NCBI RefSeq assembly: GCF_000025865.1
Contig: NC_014002.1
Span: 558,001-622,000, forward strand
Length of the DNA: 64,000 nt
Source of the DNA: Methanohalophilus mahii DSM 5219
GTDB taxonomy: Archaea > Halobacteriota > Methanosarcinia > Methanosarcinales > Methanosarcinaceae
Direction: 5' to 3'
The notes beneath the pieces are model-generated. The model was not told the DNA's origin. It saw only the letters and a list, made by a program, of their open reading frames with translations, and did no database searches. The first letter of the stretch is position 1; each line of letters starts with the position of its first letter. The translations under genes and the position numbers were made by a program. Shown here in pieces: positions 30,244 through 39,870 of the stretch.

Positions 30244-31542
30244 TTCGTTTCCAAGTTCCCCATTGAAATACTTGTCATAGGAAGTCATATCAAAATGACC
30301 ATGGCCACTCAGATTGAGCAGGATTGTCTTTTCTTCCCCTGTTTCCTTGCATTTCAGTGCTTCATCGATAGCACATTTGATTGCATGGGATGATTCAGGA
30401 GCTGGGGCAAATCCCTCTGTGCGGGCAAAGGTCACACCTGCTTCGAATACTTCGATCTGGTGGTAGTTTGTGGCTTCCATGAGACCTTCATTGACAAGCT
30501 GGCTGATTATGGGTGAACAACCGTGATAGCGCAGTCCACCGGCATGTATTGCAGGCGGGATGAAATCGTATCCCAGGGTATGCATTTTCAACAATGGTGT
30601 CATTTTTGCCATATCACCGTAATCATATCTGAATTCCCCTGCGCTTAAGGTAGGACATGCGGATGGTTCTACACCGATAACTCTCAGATCATTACCATCT
30701 ATTTTATCTTTGATGAATGGAAGCCCGATTCCTGCAAGGTTACTACCGCCACCACAGCAGCCGATTACGATGTCTGGGTAATCCTCGGCCATTTTCATCT
30801 GTTCCTGGGTTTCCAGTCCTATTATTGTCTGGTGATGCATTACATGGTTAAGTACACTACCCAATGCATATTTGGTATTATCATTGAGAGCAGCATCTTC
30901 CACAGCTTCACTGATGGCTATACCCAGACTTCCGCTTGTATCAGGGAAATCTTCCTGTATCTTCCTGCCAAACTGGGTCTCATTGCTCGGGGATGGAATT
31001 ACATTTGCTCCCCAGAGGTTGATGAGGGATTTTCTGTAAGGTTTCTGGTAGAAACTGGATTGTACCATGTATACCTTACATTCAATATCAAAATAGTTGC
31101 ATGCAAGAGAAAGAGCACTTCCCCACTGTCCTGCTCCCGTTTCAGTAGTGATCCTTTCGGTTCCCTCTTTCATGTTGTAGTAAGCCTGGGCAATGGAGGT
31201 GTTGGGTTTGTGGCTGCCAGCAGGGCTCACACCTTCATGTTTGTAGTAGATTTTTGCAGGTGTGTCAAGTTCCTTTTCAAGTCTTGAGGCACGGTAGAGG
31301 GGTGATGGTCTCCAGAGCTTATAGATATCTTTTATTTCATCGGGGATGTTTATGTAACGCTTATCAGACATTTCCTGTTTGATAAGTTCCCTGGCAAAAA
31401 GAGGTTCGAGTTCCTCCGGTTTGATTGGTTCATTTGTTGCAGGATTCAATGGAGGCTCAAGGGGAGTGGGCATGTCAGGTAATATGTTATACCATTTTTT
31501 TGGCATATCATTTTCATCGAGTATATATTTTGTATATTCCAT
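30241..31542 (-). CDS. trpB2: Tryptophan synthase beta chain 2 (TrpB2)
   Basis: A PLP enzyme that joins indole and serine to tryptophan; TrpB2 forms are thought to salvage free indole and usually lack a tight TrpA partner. 433 residues with the longer N-terminus typical of TrpB2. The PLP lysine is Lys112 in AGSHKPNTS. The phosphate loop [10 protein letters not shown] and the ETGAGQWG motif (Glu base) are intact. No trpA lies nearby. The upstream region carries three GTAC motifs at 10-bp steps, a candidate tryptophan-dependent operator. Confidence 0.94.
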   Translation of the reverse strand: MEYTKYILDENDMPKKWYNILPDMPTPLEPPLNPATNEPIKPEELEPLFARELIKQEMSDKRYINIPDEIKDIYKLWRPSPLYRASRLEKELDTPAKIYYKHEGVSPAGSHKPNTSIAQAYYNMKEGTERITTETGAGQWGSALSLACNYFDIECKVYMVQSSFYQKPYRKSLINLWGANVIPSPSNETQFGRKIQEDFPDTSGSLGIAISEAVEDAALNDNTKYALGSVLNHVMHHQTIIGLETQEQMKMAEDYPDIVIGCCGGGSNLAGIGLPFIKDKIDGNDLRVIGVEPSACPTLSAGEFRYDYGDMAKMTPLLKMHTLGYDFIPPAIHAGGLRYHGCSPIISQLVNEGLMEATNYHQIEVFEAGVTFARTEGFAPAPESSHAIKCAIDEALKCKETGEEKTILLNLSGHGHFDMTSYDKYFNGELGNE

Positions 31543-31558
31543 GATAAGTCACTCTTCT

Positions 31559-31587
31559 GTGTACACTTTAGTACTGTTTTGTACGCA
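31559..31587 (-). promoter_or_regulatory. Putative TrpY-like operator upstream of trpB2
   Basis: Three GTAC cores start at 31561, 31571 and 31581, exactly one helical turn apart, 17-43 bases before the trpB2 ATG. The first is a full TGTACA (31560-31565) inside the palindrome GTGTACAC, the second AGTACT, the third TGTACG. TGTACA is the TRP-box core bound by TrpY in Methanothermobacter. A TTAAATAA element at about 31598-31605 would be the TATA box, placing the motifs at the start site. The regulator itself is not in the window. Confidence 0.6.
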
Positions 31588-31660
31588 CAGTTGTTTATTT
31601 AAGACTATCGGATAATCATACCGGAAAAGGTTGCAAAAGAAAAGATATATTCGTGAATTT

Positions 31661-32194
31661 TTAGGGTTTGCAACCCAGTTTTACTCTTTCTTCTGGTGAG
31701 AGGGATAAATAAAAATCGACGATTTCAAGATCATTATAATGTTTGCTATGCAAAACTTCAAAAAAACGGTCAAGTTTTTGGATAGTTTCCTTGTGCATGG
31801 GCTTTAAAGACATGAATTCTTTTGATTCTTTTTCCAAACCCACTTTTGCAAGCTTGTCTGCCAGTACTTTCACTGTTTCTCTATCCTGTTTCAAAAATTG
31901 TTGCCTTATGTAATCTATGTCATCCCTGGAATTATCAAATCCCTCTTTGTTTTCCCTGAATTCTTTTGCAGTAATATCATCATAAAGATGCATATACCTT
32001 TGATGCAATTTTGCACTTTTTTCCATGTACCAGTACCAGAAACCATTGTCCATATCAGGATTACTTTCCCTTGTACCATGGCTACTTCTTTCTTTTGCCT
32101 TTTTGACCAGCCATTCCCTTCTCCATTTATTGAATTCTGAATCGGGGTTCTGACTGGTCTCAGAGGCTTGGTTTGGACTATCCCCACTCTTCAT
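31661..32194 (-). CDS. Hypothetical protein, 177 residues
   Basis: Not recognised. The product is highly charged and predicted helical throughout, with a Ser/Asn-rich first 20 residues, a W/Y-rich segment (GFWYWYMEKSAKLHQRYMHLYDD) and a long charged helix region after it. The C-terminal part has an LSPEERVKLG helix. No signal peptide, membrane span or cysteine pair is seen. It lies alone between trpB2 and hmgA on the minus strand. It is probably a real lineage-specific protein. Confidence 0.65.
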   Translation of the reverse strand: MKSGDSPNQASETSQNPDSEFNKWRREWLVKKAKERSSHGTRESNPDMDNGFWYWYMEKSAKLHQRYMHLYDDITAKEFRENKEGFDNSRDDIDYIRQQFLKQDRETVKVLADKLAKVGLEKESKEFMSLKPMHKETIQKLDRFFEVLHSKHYNDLEIVDFYLSLSPEERVKLGCKP

Positions 32195-32473
32195 TAGCTC
32201 ATACCACCACGTCTGCTATAAAGGTAGAGAAGCACAACAGATAGCCTAAACTAAGGCTGTTAATGTAAGCTTTCTTGTTGTACCACCTGCTATACCACTA
32301 GCAAGGTTAAATTATATTTATTCTTATTTAACGTTATCCGCATTGTTTTGTATAGTAATCATTAGTATGAGGAATTATGTTTTAATATTTTATTTTCTAA
32401 AGATTATTATGCGTGGAATACTTGTAACAATATGTGCTAATTATACATATTCACAAAATCATTAGTGATCACA
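32195..32473. promoter_or_regulatory. Divergent promoter region upstream of hmgA
   Basis: No gene is visible in these 279 bases. A small inverted repeat, AGCCT (32243-32247) with AGGCT (32254-32258), and two similar ACCACC..GCTATA segments (about 32205 and 32281) are present. An AT-rich TTATATTTATT near 32310 and several further AT runs could serve as the hmgA promoter. Confidence 0.35.
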
Positions 32474-33718
32474 ATGAATCCAGAAAATCAACTTTCTATG
32501 GCAGAAGAGGAATTATTGGGCCAACTTGTAAGTGGCGACCTTTCAATGCATCGTTTGGACAAACATGTCGAAAAGGACAGGGCTGTGCTCCTTCGCAGAA
32601 TGGCTCTGGAAAAAATCAGGGATGTACAATTGGAACATATTGGTAGCTTCAGTATAAATGAAAATGAAGCAAGTAAGCGCAATATTGAAAATATGATTGG
32701 GGCGGTGCAGGTTCCTCTGGGAATAGCAGGTCCCGTAAAAATAAGGGGGGAATTTGCGCAAGGGGATTATTATCTTCCTCTTGCCACGACAGAAGGGGCC
32801 CTGGTTGCCAGTGTTAACCGTGGGTGTTCAGCTATTTCTGCTTCAGGTGGTACTGTAGTGAGGGTCTTCAATGAAGTGATGACCAGGGCACCTGTGTTCA
32901 GGATGAATGATATCAATCACGCAAAAGAATTTGTTGACTGGATAAAAGACGGGGACGTTTTTGAACAACTTCAAAATAAAGCTTCTGAAACAACACGTTT
33001 TGGTAAACTTACCGATGTTGGGCCATATGTCCTGGGTAACAATGTTTACCTGCGTTTTGAATTTGACACCAAGGATGCCATGGGAATGAATATGGTAACC
33101 ATTGCTACCCAGGCAATTGTGGACCTGATCAGTGATGAATTCGGTGTTTATCCGGTGTCGCTTTCCGGAAACATGTGCTCCGACAAAAAACCCGCAGCAA
33201 TCAATAACATCAAGGGCCGGGGTAAAACTGTGGTTGTGGAAGTTGAGTTAACTGCTGAAGTTGTAGAAAAGAAGTTAAAGACCACTCCGCAAGCGATGGA
33301 AGAGGTGAATTACAGGAAAAACCTTCTGGGTTCAGCACGTGCCCAGTCCTTGGGATTCAATGCCCATGCGGCTAATATAATCGCTGCCATGTATATTGCC
33401 TGTGGCCAGGACCCTGCTCATGTTGTTGAGGGTAGCAGTGCGATAACTACAATGGATGTCACAAAATATGGTTCCCTTTATTGTACTGTGACCCTGCCGG
33501 CATTGCAGCTTGGTACCGTAGGAGGAGGCACCAAAATAGGTACTCAGGCAGAATGCCTGGGTTTGCTGGGAGTTGCTGGTGGAAGTGATGTGCCCGGTGC
33601 CAATTCAAAAAAACTGGCTGAAATCATAGCATCAGCGGTACTTGCAGGAGAAATCTCTCTTGTAGGTGCACAGGCAGCCGGTCATCTGGCACGTGCCCAT
33701 GCCGAACTGGGACGATGA
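32474..33718 (+). CDS. hmgA: 3-hydroxy-3-methylglutaryl-CoA reductase
   Basis: NADPH-dependent reduction of HMG-CoA to mevalonate, the committed step toward archaeal isoprenoid lipids. Class I enzyme of 414 residues. Motifs: ENMIGAVQVPLGIAGP, ATTEGALVASVNRG (catalytic Glu), DAMGMNMV, the SGNMCSDKKPAAIN block with catalytic Lys, GTVGGGT and the C-terminal GHLARAHAELGR with catalytic His. I prefer ATG 32474 to a GTG at 32465. It is convergent with the ligase gene, the two stop codons being directly adjacent. Confidence 0.97.
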   Translation: MNPENQLSMAEEELLGQLVSGDLSMHRLDKHVEKDRAVLLRRMALEKIRDVQLEHIGSFSINENEASKRNIENMIGAVQVPLGIAGPVKIRGEFAQGDYYLPLATTEGALVASVNRGCSAISASGGTVVRVFNEVMTRAPVFRMNDINHAKEFVDWIKDGDVFEQLQNKASETTRFGKLTDVGPYVLGNNVYLRFEFDTKDAMGMNMVTIATQAIVDLISDEFGVYPVSLSGNMCSDKKPAAINNIKGRGKTVVVEVELTAEVVEKKLKTTPQAMEEVNYRKNLLGSARAQSLGFNAHAANIIAAMYIACGQDPAHVVEGSSAITTMDVTKYGSLYCTVTLPALQLGTVGGGTKIGTQAECLGLLGVAGGSDVPGANSKKLAEIIASAVLAGEISLVGAQAAGHLARAHAELGR

Positions 33719-35404
33719 TCAGGATCTCTGGGAGTGATATATCTCCCCTATCCTTTCCAGGCTCTCTGCTTCTTCAGGGGATTTATCATCCCTCACATTA
33801 ACAAGCCTGGGAAAACGCAGGGCATATCCGGATTCATAATTGGGACTCTTTTGTATCTCTTCAAAAGCAATCTCAAAGACAATTTCCGGTTTTAATTCTA
33901 TTTTTCTGCCCGCTTCATAGACAACAAGATCAGAAAAAAGTGTGGTAAGTTCTGCCAGTTTTTCATCTGTAATGCCGGTGGCTACCTTGCCAATGGCAGG
34001 GAATTTTCCGGTGTCCGGGTCATAACAACCAAGGGCATAGGAACCAATCAGGTTTGCACGACGTCCATATCCCCACTCAGCACCGATAACCACAAGATCC
34101 AGGGTTTCCATGAGTGGTTTCTTCTTAAGCCAGTTTTTGCCTCTTTTACCAGGGGAATAAGGTGCATCGGGCTTTTTAATCATTATTCCTTCATGGCCTG
34201 CCCTGAGAGCATCTGCATAGATTTCCTGTATCTCTTCCTCATTATCGGTGATTACTTGTCTGTCTACGAGTATCCTGTCACTGCTCTGGACATTCTGGAA
34301 CAACAACTCTCTTCTTTTCCTGAGAGGATTGTCAATCAGACTTTCCCCGTTAAGATAGAGCACGTCAAAGAGGTTTAGTTTGAGAGGGATTGCTTTGGCA
34401 ATTGCTTCAACATCATATTTTCTTCTGAACCGCTTAAGTATGTCCTGGAATGCCCGGGGTTTGCCATCTTTTCCGATCGCCACGGCTTCTCCTTCTAGAA
34501 TAGCCGTGTCTGCATTCACATTTTCCTGCACTTCTTTTACTACATCGGGCAGGGAGGATGTTACATTCTCAAGTCTGCGGGAAAATATGTGTATGTTCTC
34601 TCCTTCTTTATGTATCTGCACTCTTGCCCCGTCAAATTTCCATTCTACGGCAACTTCTCCTAGGTCATTAAGGGCTGACTGGATACTGGATGTTACCTGT
34701 GCAAGCATCATTTTGACAGGGCGATTCAGCTGGATGTCAAGTTTCTGTACTTCTTCATTGCCACCATTGCAGGCTGCAACGGCTACAAGCCCCAGGTCGT
34801 TTGTCAGCATGAGTGCCCGCTCGACTACGTCCACATCAGTTTCAAAAGCTTTGGAGATCGCGTCTCGGACGATTCCTTCTCCCACTCCGATACGCAGCTG
34901 TTCGATAGCAAGCCGGGCGAGGTATCGTGCCTCTATAGGTGTTGCCGAATTGAAAAGATACTGTAGATTTTTTATTTTGGTACCGTGGGAACGTTTACCT
35001 GCAGTATCTGCAATATGGGTAAACCTCTCATAGACTTCTTTGATCTCCATGCCGGGTTTTTCTTCAATAAATGCTGAGAATGTAGATTGTCCGGCAGGAT
35101 TGGAGGATAGGGCTTGTACTGCTGTTTCCCCTATATCCCCGGTTTTGCGGATGATATTTTCTATTTCCTCCTCTGAAACCCCTGATGATTTTGAGAGAGC
35201 AGTATATAGGAGCCTGTTTCCTACACCCATCTGCCTGTCACTCCAGGCAGGGAAAACCGAACCCATTACAAAGTGGGTCACAATAGGAAGTTCTTCAATT
35301 GTGACCTCTTTTAGGAGTTTTGCAATCACATCGGTCATTTCCAGTGAACCGGGGATATGTTCGATGCTCGCACATGTATTTGCAAAATATTCAAAAGAAG
35401 TCAC
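33719..35404 (-). CDS. lig: ATP-dependent DNA ligase
   Basis: It seals nicks during replication and repair. The 561-residue archaeal replicative type has an N-terminal DNA-binding domain, an adenylation domain with Lys256 in WKFDGARVQIH (motif I), EGEAVA (III), FDVLYLNG, EGIMIKKP (IV) and NWLKKKP (V), and a C-terminal OB domain. The start is a GTG at 35404, preceded by AGGTG. It lies 16 bases downstream of the hom gene on the same strand. Confidence 0.97.
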   Translation of the reverse strand: MTSFEYFANTCASIEHIPGSLEMTDVIAKLLKEVTIEELPIVTHFVMGSVFPAWSDRQMGVGNRLLYTALSKSSGVSEEEIENIIRKTGDIGETAVQALSSNPAGQSTFSAFIEEKPGMEIKEVYERFTHIADTAGKRSHGTKIKNLQYLFNSATPIEARYLARLAIEQLRIGVGEGIVRDAISKAFETDVDVVERALMLTNDLGLVAVAACNGGNEEVQKLDIQLNRPVKMMLAQVTSSIQSALNDLGEVAVEWKFDGARVQIHKEGENIHIFSRRLENVTSSLPDVVKEVQENVNADTAILEGEAVAIGKDGKPRAFQDILKRFRRKYDVEAIAKAIPLKLNLFDVLYLNGESLIDNPLRKRRELLFQNVQSSDRILVDRQVITDNEEEIQEIYADALRAGHEGIMIKKPDAPYSPGKRGKNWLKKKPLMETLDLVVIGAEWGYGRRANLIGSYALGCYDPDTGKFPAIGKVATGITDEKLAELTTLFSDLVVYEAGRKIELKPEIVFEIAFEEIQKSPNYESGYALRFPRLVNVRDDKSPEEAESLERIGEIYHSQRS

Positions 35405-35420
35405 TTATGAACACCTGTTC

Positions 35421-36419
35421 TCAATCTTCCCTGTAAATGGATATAAGGTCGCTCAGGATCGCACTTGCGGTCTCGATAGAACCCGCACCCCTGCCAGTTG
35501 AGGTAACCGTGCCTGCCAGGTCGGTCTGCACCGAAATCACATTAAGGGTTCCCCCTACAGCAAGTGGGTGGCTTTCCGGTACAAGACGTGGTGATGTTTG
35601 GATTAATCCGTCCTTTACTTCCCCGATCTGCTTGATGACATATCCTTCGGATTGAGCCAGTGCAAGTGCTTCCGGGGTAATGCTGGTAATACCTTTTACA
35701 TCCACATCATGGTATGTTGCTTTCATATCGAATACATAGTTTGCAAGGATTACAAGTTTACAGGCAGCATCGATCCCTTCCACATCATAGGTTGGGTCGG
35801 TTTCAGCAATCCCTAACTCCTGGGATTCTGCAAGCATCTGTTCATATGATGCGTGCTCTTCCATCATCCTTGTTAAGATGTAATTGCAGGTTCCATTCAG
35901 GATTCCTTCAATACTGATAATTGAGTTGCCTGCTATAGTATCACGTATCAGGTTTATTGCCGGCATGGCACCACCGACAGTTGCCTCAAACCTGAATTTA
36001 GCATTGTTTTTTTGGGCAGCTTCTGCAAGTTCCCCGTATTTGAGGGCCAGGGGGCCTTTGTTGGATGTGACCACATCCATTCCTTTTTCAAAAGCTGTCA
36101 ACATGTTTTCAAGGCCCACTCCTCCGGTTTCAATATCGGTAGGGGTGGTTTCAATGACAACTTCATGTTCTACATTCCTGATAATTTCCAGGCCACTAAG
36201 TGTTTCGGATCCCACTCGTCCATTTTCCTTTTTACTGTTGAGGACCATTTCAAGATCAAGGCCTTTCTCATCGATAGCAGCACTTCTCGAATCTGCCACA
36301 GCAACAACTTTCAGGTCAAAACCCTTTTTTTGAATCTCTTTTTTTTTCTGGAGGAATACTTGAGCTGCTCCCTGTCCTACAGAACCAAAACCGATTATAG
36401 ATGCACGAATCATTTTCAT
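35421..36419 (-). CDS. hom: Homoserine dehydrogenase
   Basis: It reduces aspartate semialdehyde to homoserine for threonine and methionine synthesis. 332 residues, the short form without a C-terminal ACT domain. The Rossmann motif [11 protein letters not shown] is at the N-terminus, [11 protein letters not shown] in the middle, and the family signature [13 protein letters not shown] near residue 170. The missing ACT function seems to be supplied by the separate ACT-domain gene directly upstream. Confidence 0.95.
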   Translation of the reverse strand: MKMIRASIIGFGSVGQGAAQVFLQKKKEIQKKGFDLKVVAVADSRSAAIDEKGLDLEMVLNSKKENGRVGSETLSGLEIIRNVEHEVVIETTPTDIETGGVGLENMLTAFEKGMDVVTSNKGPLALKYGELAEAAQKNNAKFRFEATVGGAMPAINLIRDTIAGNSIISIEGILNGTCNYILTRMMEEHASYEQMLAESQELGIAETDPTYDVEGIDAACKLVILANYVFDMKATYHDVDVKGITSITPEALALAQSEGYVIKQIGEVKDGLIQTSPRLVPESHPLAVGGTLNVISVQTDLAGTVTSTGRGAGSIETASAILSDLISIYRED

Positions 36420-36431
36420 ATGTATAACACC

Positions 36432-36938
36432 TCAGGAAAATTCTGCCCGTATGGGCTCAACAACAAGCAGGTCTTTTTTCTCTGCAACATCTTTGAGTAT
36501 GCTGATTGCTTCATGCAGTTCCTTTATCCCGACAGCACAAATCTTCAGGGAAGCAGATGAAGTGGTGTTTATGTGGGGCATGGAAAGGGAAATATCCACA
36601 ACTTCTGCATAGCCGGTCCTGTCAATGCTGTCGATGGTGTCCTGAATATCAGTATGGACGATATGGCCAATCAGGATTACTGCTCCTTCCTCGATCAACC
36701 TCTCTTCATCTACTCTGCTGATGCCGATACCATTTTCTTCCAGTTTTTCTATAATTGCATCGAGATTATCAGGTTCAGCCTCAAAAACGAGCTGTACTGG
36801 AATGGTGCCTCTTGGTGTCCTTTCTTCATGATGGTGGACAATTGATTTCAGGTTCCCGCGTAATTCTGATATGGGTGTCAGAGCGCAAAGGAGCTGACCT
36901 GGCGTGTCTTTCAGTTCTATATCCATTGAAACTCTCAT
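36432..36938 (-). CDS. ACT-domain amino-acid-binding protein (partner of homoserine dehydrogenase)
   Basis: 168 residues made of two ACT-like halves: MRVSMDIELKDTPGQLLCALTPISELRGN is a clear ligand-binding ACT start, and the second half ends KDLLVVEPIRAEF. The ATG has a perfect AGGAGGTCAC ribosome binding site, so it leads the hom transcript. It most likely gives allosteric feedback by threonine or another aspartate-family amino acid to the short homoserine dehydrogenase 12 bases downstream. That role is inferred. Confidence 0.85.
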   Translation of the reverse strand: MRVSMDIELKDTPGQLLCALTPISELRGNLKSIVHHHEERTPRGTIPVQLVFEAEPDNLDAIIEKLEENGIGISRVDEERLIEEGAVILIGHIVHTDIQDTIDSIDRTGYAEVVDISLSMPHINTTSSASLKICAVGIKELHEAISILKDVAEKKDLLVVEPIRAEFS

Positions 36939-37028
36939 AGGTGACCTCCTTTTGGTATAATTCGGATTATCTGTTTTACATTCCTAACGGGTAATAGACA
37001 ATTATAGGTTTTGGTGGTCGGGAACTTT

Positions 37029-37865
37029 TCAATCTTTCAATACCAGTATATTTCCTCTTCCTTTTTTGAACTTGTCAATAAGTCCTCTTCTCTGCAGATC
37101 TGCGATCATCAGGCTTGTTTTTGCCTCTGAACAATTAAGTTTCTGCCGGAGGTCTTTCTGGGTGATTCTTCCTCCGGCTTTCTGTATGATTGCCAGAATT
37201 TCCTTCAGGTCTGCGGGTAGTTCCTCTTCTTTTGTTTCCGCCTCTTTTGGCCTTGAAGTATGAGATTTTTCACCCGCTTTCTCCAATTCATGTGCCTGTT
37301 CTATTTCGGATATATCTGGACTGCTGGTAACAGAATTTTTGACATTCTTTTCTTTGTTGTGCCTATAAAAATAGATGGCAACAATAAGTAATGGAATTAT
37401 GAGAATTAGTAGGTAGTAGGAATTGTCCCTGTCATCAGAAGTTTCTTCAACGATTCTTGTGTCTTCCTCTACAGAGGTTGTCAGGTTGTTTAATTCAGTA
37501 TCGTTGAAGTCTTCAATATCTTCTTCATATGCCGGATAAAGGAGAATGTCGATTACGTAATCTCCTTGCTTTTTGATTGTAATTTCTTCTTCGGAGTAAG
37601 ATGTAAGTTTGCCGTTTTCATAACCTCTGGCTTTTATAAGATATGAACCGGGTTCCAGGGTGAATGCATATATCCCATTACTTGCCACTATGGTTTGTGC
37701 AGGAGTTGTGTTTATTTCGAGTATGACATCTTCCTGTGGTTCTAAAGTATACCAGTTATATAGTGAGCCATGGACTGTTGCAGTTTCTTCGGCTGCGGCA
37801 CAGTAACCCAACATCAGCGTGCACAGAAGAACAATCGTGGCTATTCGAAGTTGTTTTTTAATCAC
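37029..37865 (-). CDS. Membrane-anchored winged-helix protein with extracellular carboxypeptidase-regulatory-like domain
   Basis: 278 residues in four parts. Residues 1-25 form a signal peptide or anchor (IVLLCTLMLGYCAAA). About 30-115 are a beta-sandwich like the carboxypeptidase regulatory domain (VHGSLYNW, GSYLIKARGYENG). One membrane span (YLLILIIPLLIVAIYFY) lies near 152-168. The cytoplasmic part ends in a winged helix (about 215-278) with ILAIIQKAGGRITQKDLRQKL and RRGLIDKFKKGRGN. It looks like a one-component sensor-regulator working from the membrane. It is divergent from the secreted-protein genes starting at 38128. The start is GTG with TAGGAG before it. Confidence 0.85.
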   Translation of the reverse strand: MIKKQLRIATIVLLCTLMLGYCAAAEETATVHGSLYNWYTLEPQEDVILEINTTPAQTIVASNGIYAFTLEPGSYLIKARGYENGKLTSYSEEEITIKKQGDYVIDILLYPAYEEDIEDFNDTELNNLTTSVEEDTRIVEETSDDRDNSYYLLILIIPLLIVAIYFYRHNKEKNVKNSVTSSPDISEIEQAHELEKAGEKSHTSRPKEAETKEEELPADLKEILAIIQKAGGRITQKDLRQKLNCSEAKTSLMIADLQRRGLIDKFKKGRGNILVLKD

Positions 37866-38053
37866 ACTCCTAGTTTAATGCAGTATTGCATATATTGTTT
37901 ATTGAAAATATAATTCTTCTTTTCTTGGTATTTTTTGTATATTAATCGGTTTTATTGGCTTTAATTAGATTTTAAACCAAATTTAAACCTTATTTATGAA
38001 AATTAAACCTTTGTAAAGTTTTAAAATCCTTTGTTTTTTTTAAAAATTGCCTG

Positions 38054-38074
38054 TTTTATAAGTATATTTATATT
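38054..38074 (+). promoter_or_regulatory. Promoter candidate for the secreted-protein run
   Basis: Overlapping TATA-like elements (TTTATAAG and TATATTTATATT) lie 55-75 bases before the ATG at 38128. The rest of 37866-38053 is very AT-rich and shows no gene. Confidence 0.45.
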
Positions 38075-38127
38075 CTCATCCGTCCAATATGCAATTGATA
38101 ACGATGCTAAATACAAGGAGGATTGGA

Positions 38128-39870
38128 ATGAATTTCAGAAAAATATTGACATTTATTATGGTCATTGCAATGTGTGCAAGTATGTTTACATCTGTTGCAG
38201 TTGCAAAGCCAGATGATGGAAGGAATATGGACCGGGCCAACATGAGCCCTAACAATACTTCCGTCCCTGATGAACCAGGAAGGAATATGGAAATGAATAC
38301 GGACAGGGGCAATATGAACCCTGGCAATACTCCAAACCCTGAAGCTTCTGCTCGCGACAAGGCTCTTGACCAGAGGGAGCGGATGAAGAACAATTATGAG
38401 AATTCTAGGAATAAACTCCTGAATGTAAAGGACAGGGTCCAAAAGGGACAAATAGCCGCTAATTCCGAAGAGGTATACAATGTATCCAGTGAGTATCTAA
38501 ATGATACGATTAACTACATGGTAACCCGTCTGTCCGATACAAAAGAAGATTTCGAGGATAAAGGTGTACCAGAGGATTCCATCGACAGAATCGATGGATA
38601 TATTGTGCAACTTGAAGATCAGCAGGAAAAACTCGAAAATGCCAAAGACCGGAAAGAGCTTGCAGAGATCGCACGGGATGTACGTAAGATATGGCAGAAT
38701 GCCTCAAAAGATCTCTACAAATTCAGGTCACTCAGCGTTTTGAATGGTGTTGAAAACTATCTTGATAAAGCCGACTCCATTTCCGAGCGTCTTGAATCCG
38801 AGATAGAAAACCTCAATGAAAGCGGTGTGGATACCACAGAGGCCGAGCAGATGCTGGACCAGTATAACAGTTTGGTTGAGGATGCATCCGAATTCCGTGA
38901 ACTGGCTCTGGATGATGAACAAGGTAGCAGTGAATCCCTTGCCTACATGCAACAGTCAGTGAATGCTACACGTCAGGCAAATGATGTGCTCCGTGACATC
39001 CTGGAGTTCCTGAAAGATCACAGGCAGGGATTTGCTGATCTTTCAGAAGATACAAATGTCAGTGCACAAGGAAATGGTACAGCTGTGCTGTCCGGTATTT
39101 TTAATGTAAGCCTCTCGGCAACAGATGCAAAACTTGTTGTGAAGGACCTGGCAGGTGATGCAACCATAGAGATTGATGGGGAATATGAACGGATCACTCC
39201 TGAAGAATCCATGGGTAGGGGTACTCCTGCAGCAGTATACCTTGACTTCACGGGAGATGCTCATATCAACGGCAGCCGTCTTACTATGATGGTATCAGGA
39301 GAGAACATCTCCATTGATGCAGAGGGTCAAGGCAGTACGGTGTTTAGCGGGGAAGGTACCTATTCCACGGATTCTGAAACCATGGATTGGGCCGGAACTT
39401 ATTCTGCGGAAGATGAAGATTCTGTAGATGGGGAAGAAATCGAGATTGAAGTAGAAATTGAGGGCCAGCAATCAGAAGTAAAAATTAAGATCAATGAAAC
39501 AGAGGATGAGTTTACCCTCAATACCACCGATATGAATGAAATAATGGCCGAGATCGGTAATAGAACCTCATTGACAGATGAACAAATCGAACAGTACATG
39601 GAGATTGATGATGGGGAAGATTTTGTAGATGGGGAAGAAATCGAGATTGAAGTAGAAATTGAGGATCAGCAATCAGAAGTAAAAATAAAGTTCAATGAAA
39701 CCGAGGATGAATTTACCCTCAATACCACCGCTATGAACGAAATCATAGCCGAGATCGGTAACAGAACCTCATTGACAGATGAACAAATCGAACAGTTTAT
39801 GGAGATCGATGATGGGGAAGACTCGGTAAACAGTACAATGAATGACAATGACGAGGCGGGAGAGGAATGA
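38128..39870 (+). CDS. Large secreted acidic protein with tandem repeats
   Basis: 580 residues with a signal peptide (FIMVIAMCASMFTSVAVA, cleavage near residue 26). An Asn/Met/Pro-rich linker follows, then long helical, probably coiled-coil segments (about 70-300). A beta-rich domain comes next (about 305-425, with LSGIFNVSLSATDAKLVVKD-like strands). Two 67-residue acidic repeats follow at 429-495 and 496-562, each containing VDGEEIEIEVEIE and SLTDEQIEQ. The family is unknown to me. ATG 38128 is chosen over an upstream ATG because AAGGAGG lies 6 bases before it. The stop overlaps the next gene by ATGA, so it is cotranscribed with the lipoprotein and probably acts at the cell surface. Confidence 0.82.
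   Translation: MNFRKILTFIMVIAMCASMFTSVAVAKPDDGRNMDRANMSPNNTSVPDEPGRNMEMNTDRGNMNPGNTPNPEASARDKALDQRERMKNNYENSRNKLLNVKDRVQKGQIAANSEEVYNVSSEYLNDTINYMVTRLSDTKEDFEDKGVPEDSIDRIDGYIVQLEDQQEKLENAKDRKELAEIARDVRKIWQNASKDLYKFRSLSVLNGVENYLDKADSISERLESEIENLNESGVDTTEAEQMLDQYNSLVEDASEFRELALDDEQGSSESLAYMQQSVNATRQANDVLRDILEFLKDHRQGFADLSEDTNVSAQGNGTAVLSGIFNVSLSATDAKLVVKDLAGDATIEIDGEYERITPEESMGRGTPAAVYLDFTGDAHINGSRLTMMVSGENISIDAEGQGSTVFSGEGTYSTDSETMDWAGTYSAEDEDSVDGEEIEIEVEIEGQQSEVKIKINETEDEFTLNTTDMNEIMAEIGNRTSLTDEQIEQYMEIDDGEDFVDGEEIEIEVEIEDQQSEVKIKFNETEDEFTLNTTAMNEIIAEIGNRTSLTDEQIEQFMEIDDGEDSVNSTMNDNDEAGEE
39412..39813 (+). repeat. Tandem duplication, two 201-bp units
   Basis: Units 39412-39612 and 39613-39813 encode 67 residues each, of which 60 are identical by my alignment. 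A third partial start (GGGGAAGACTCGGTA) follows. The period is a multiple of three and stays inside the reading frame, so the copy number could change without breaking the protein. Confidence 0.9.

Noticed and set aside
34380-35033. A 217-codon open frame antisense to DNA ligase
   Set aside because: Serine- and threonine-rich shadow of the ligase coding strand without a ribosome binding site.
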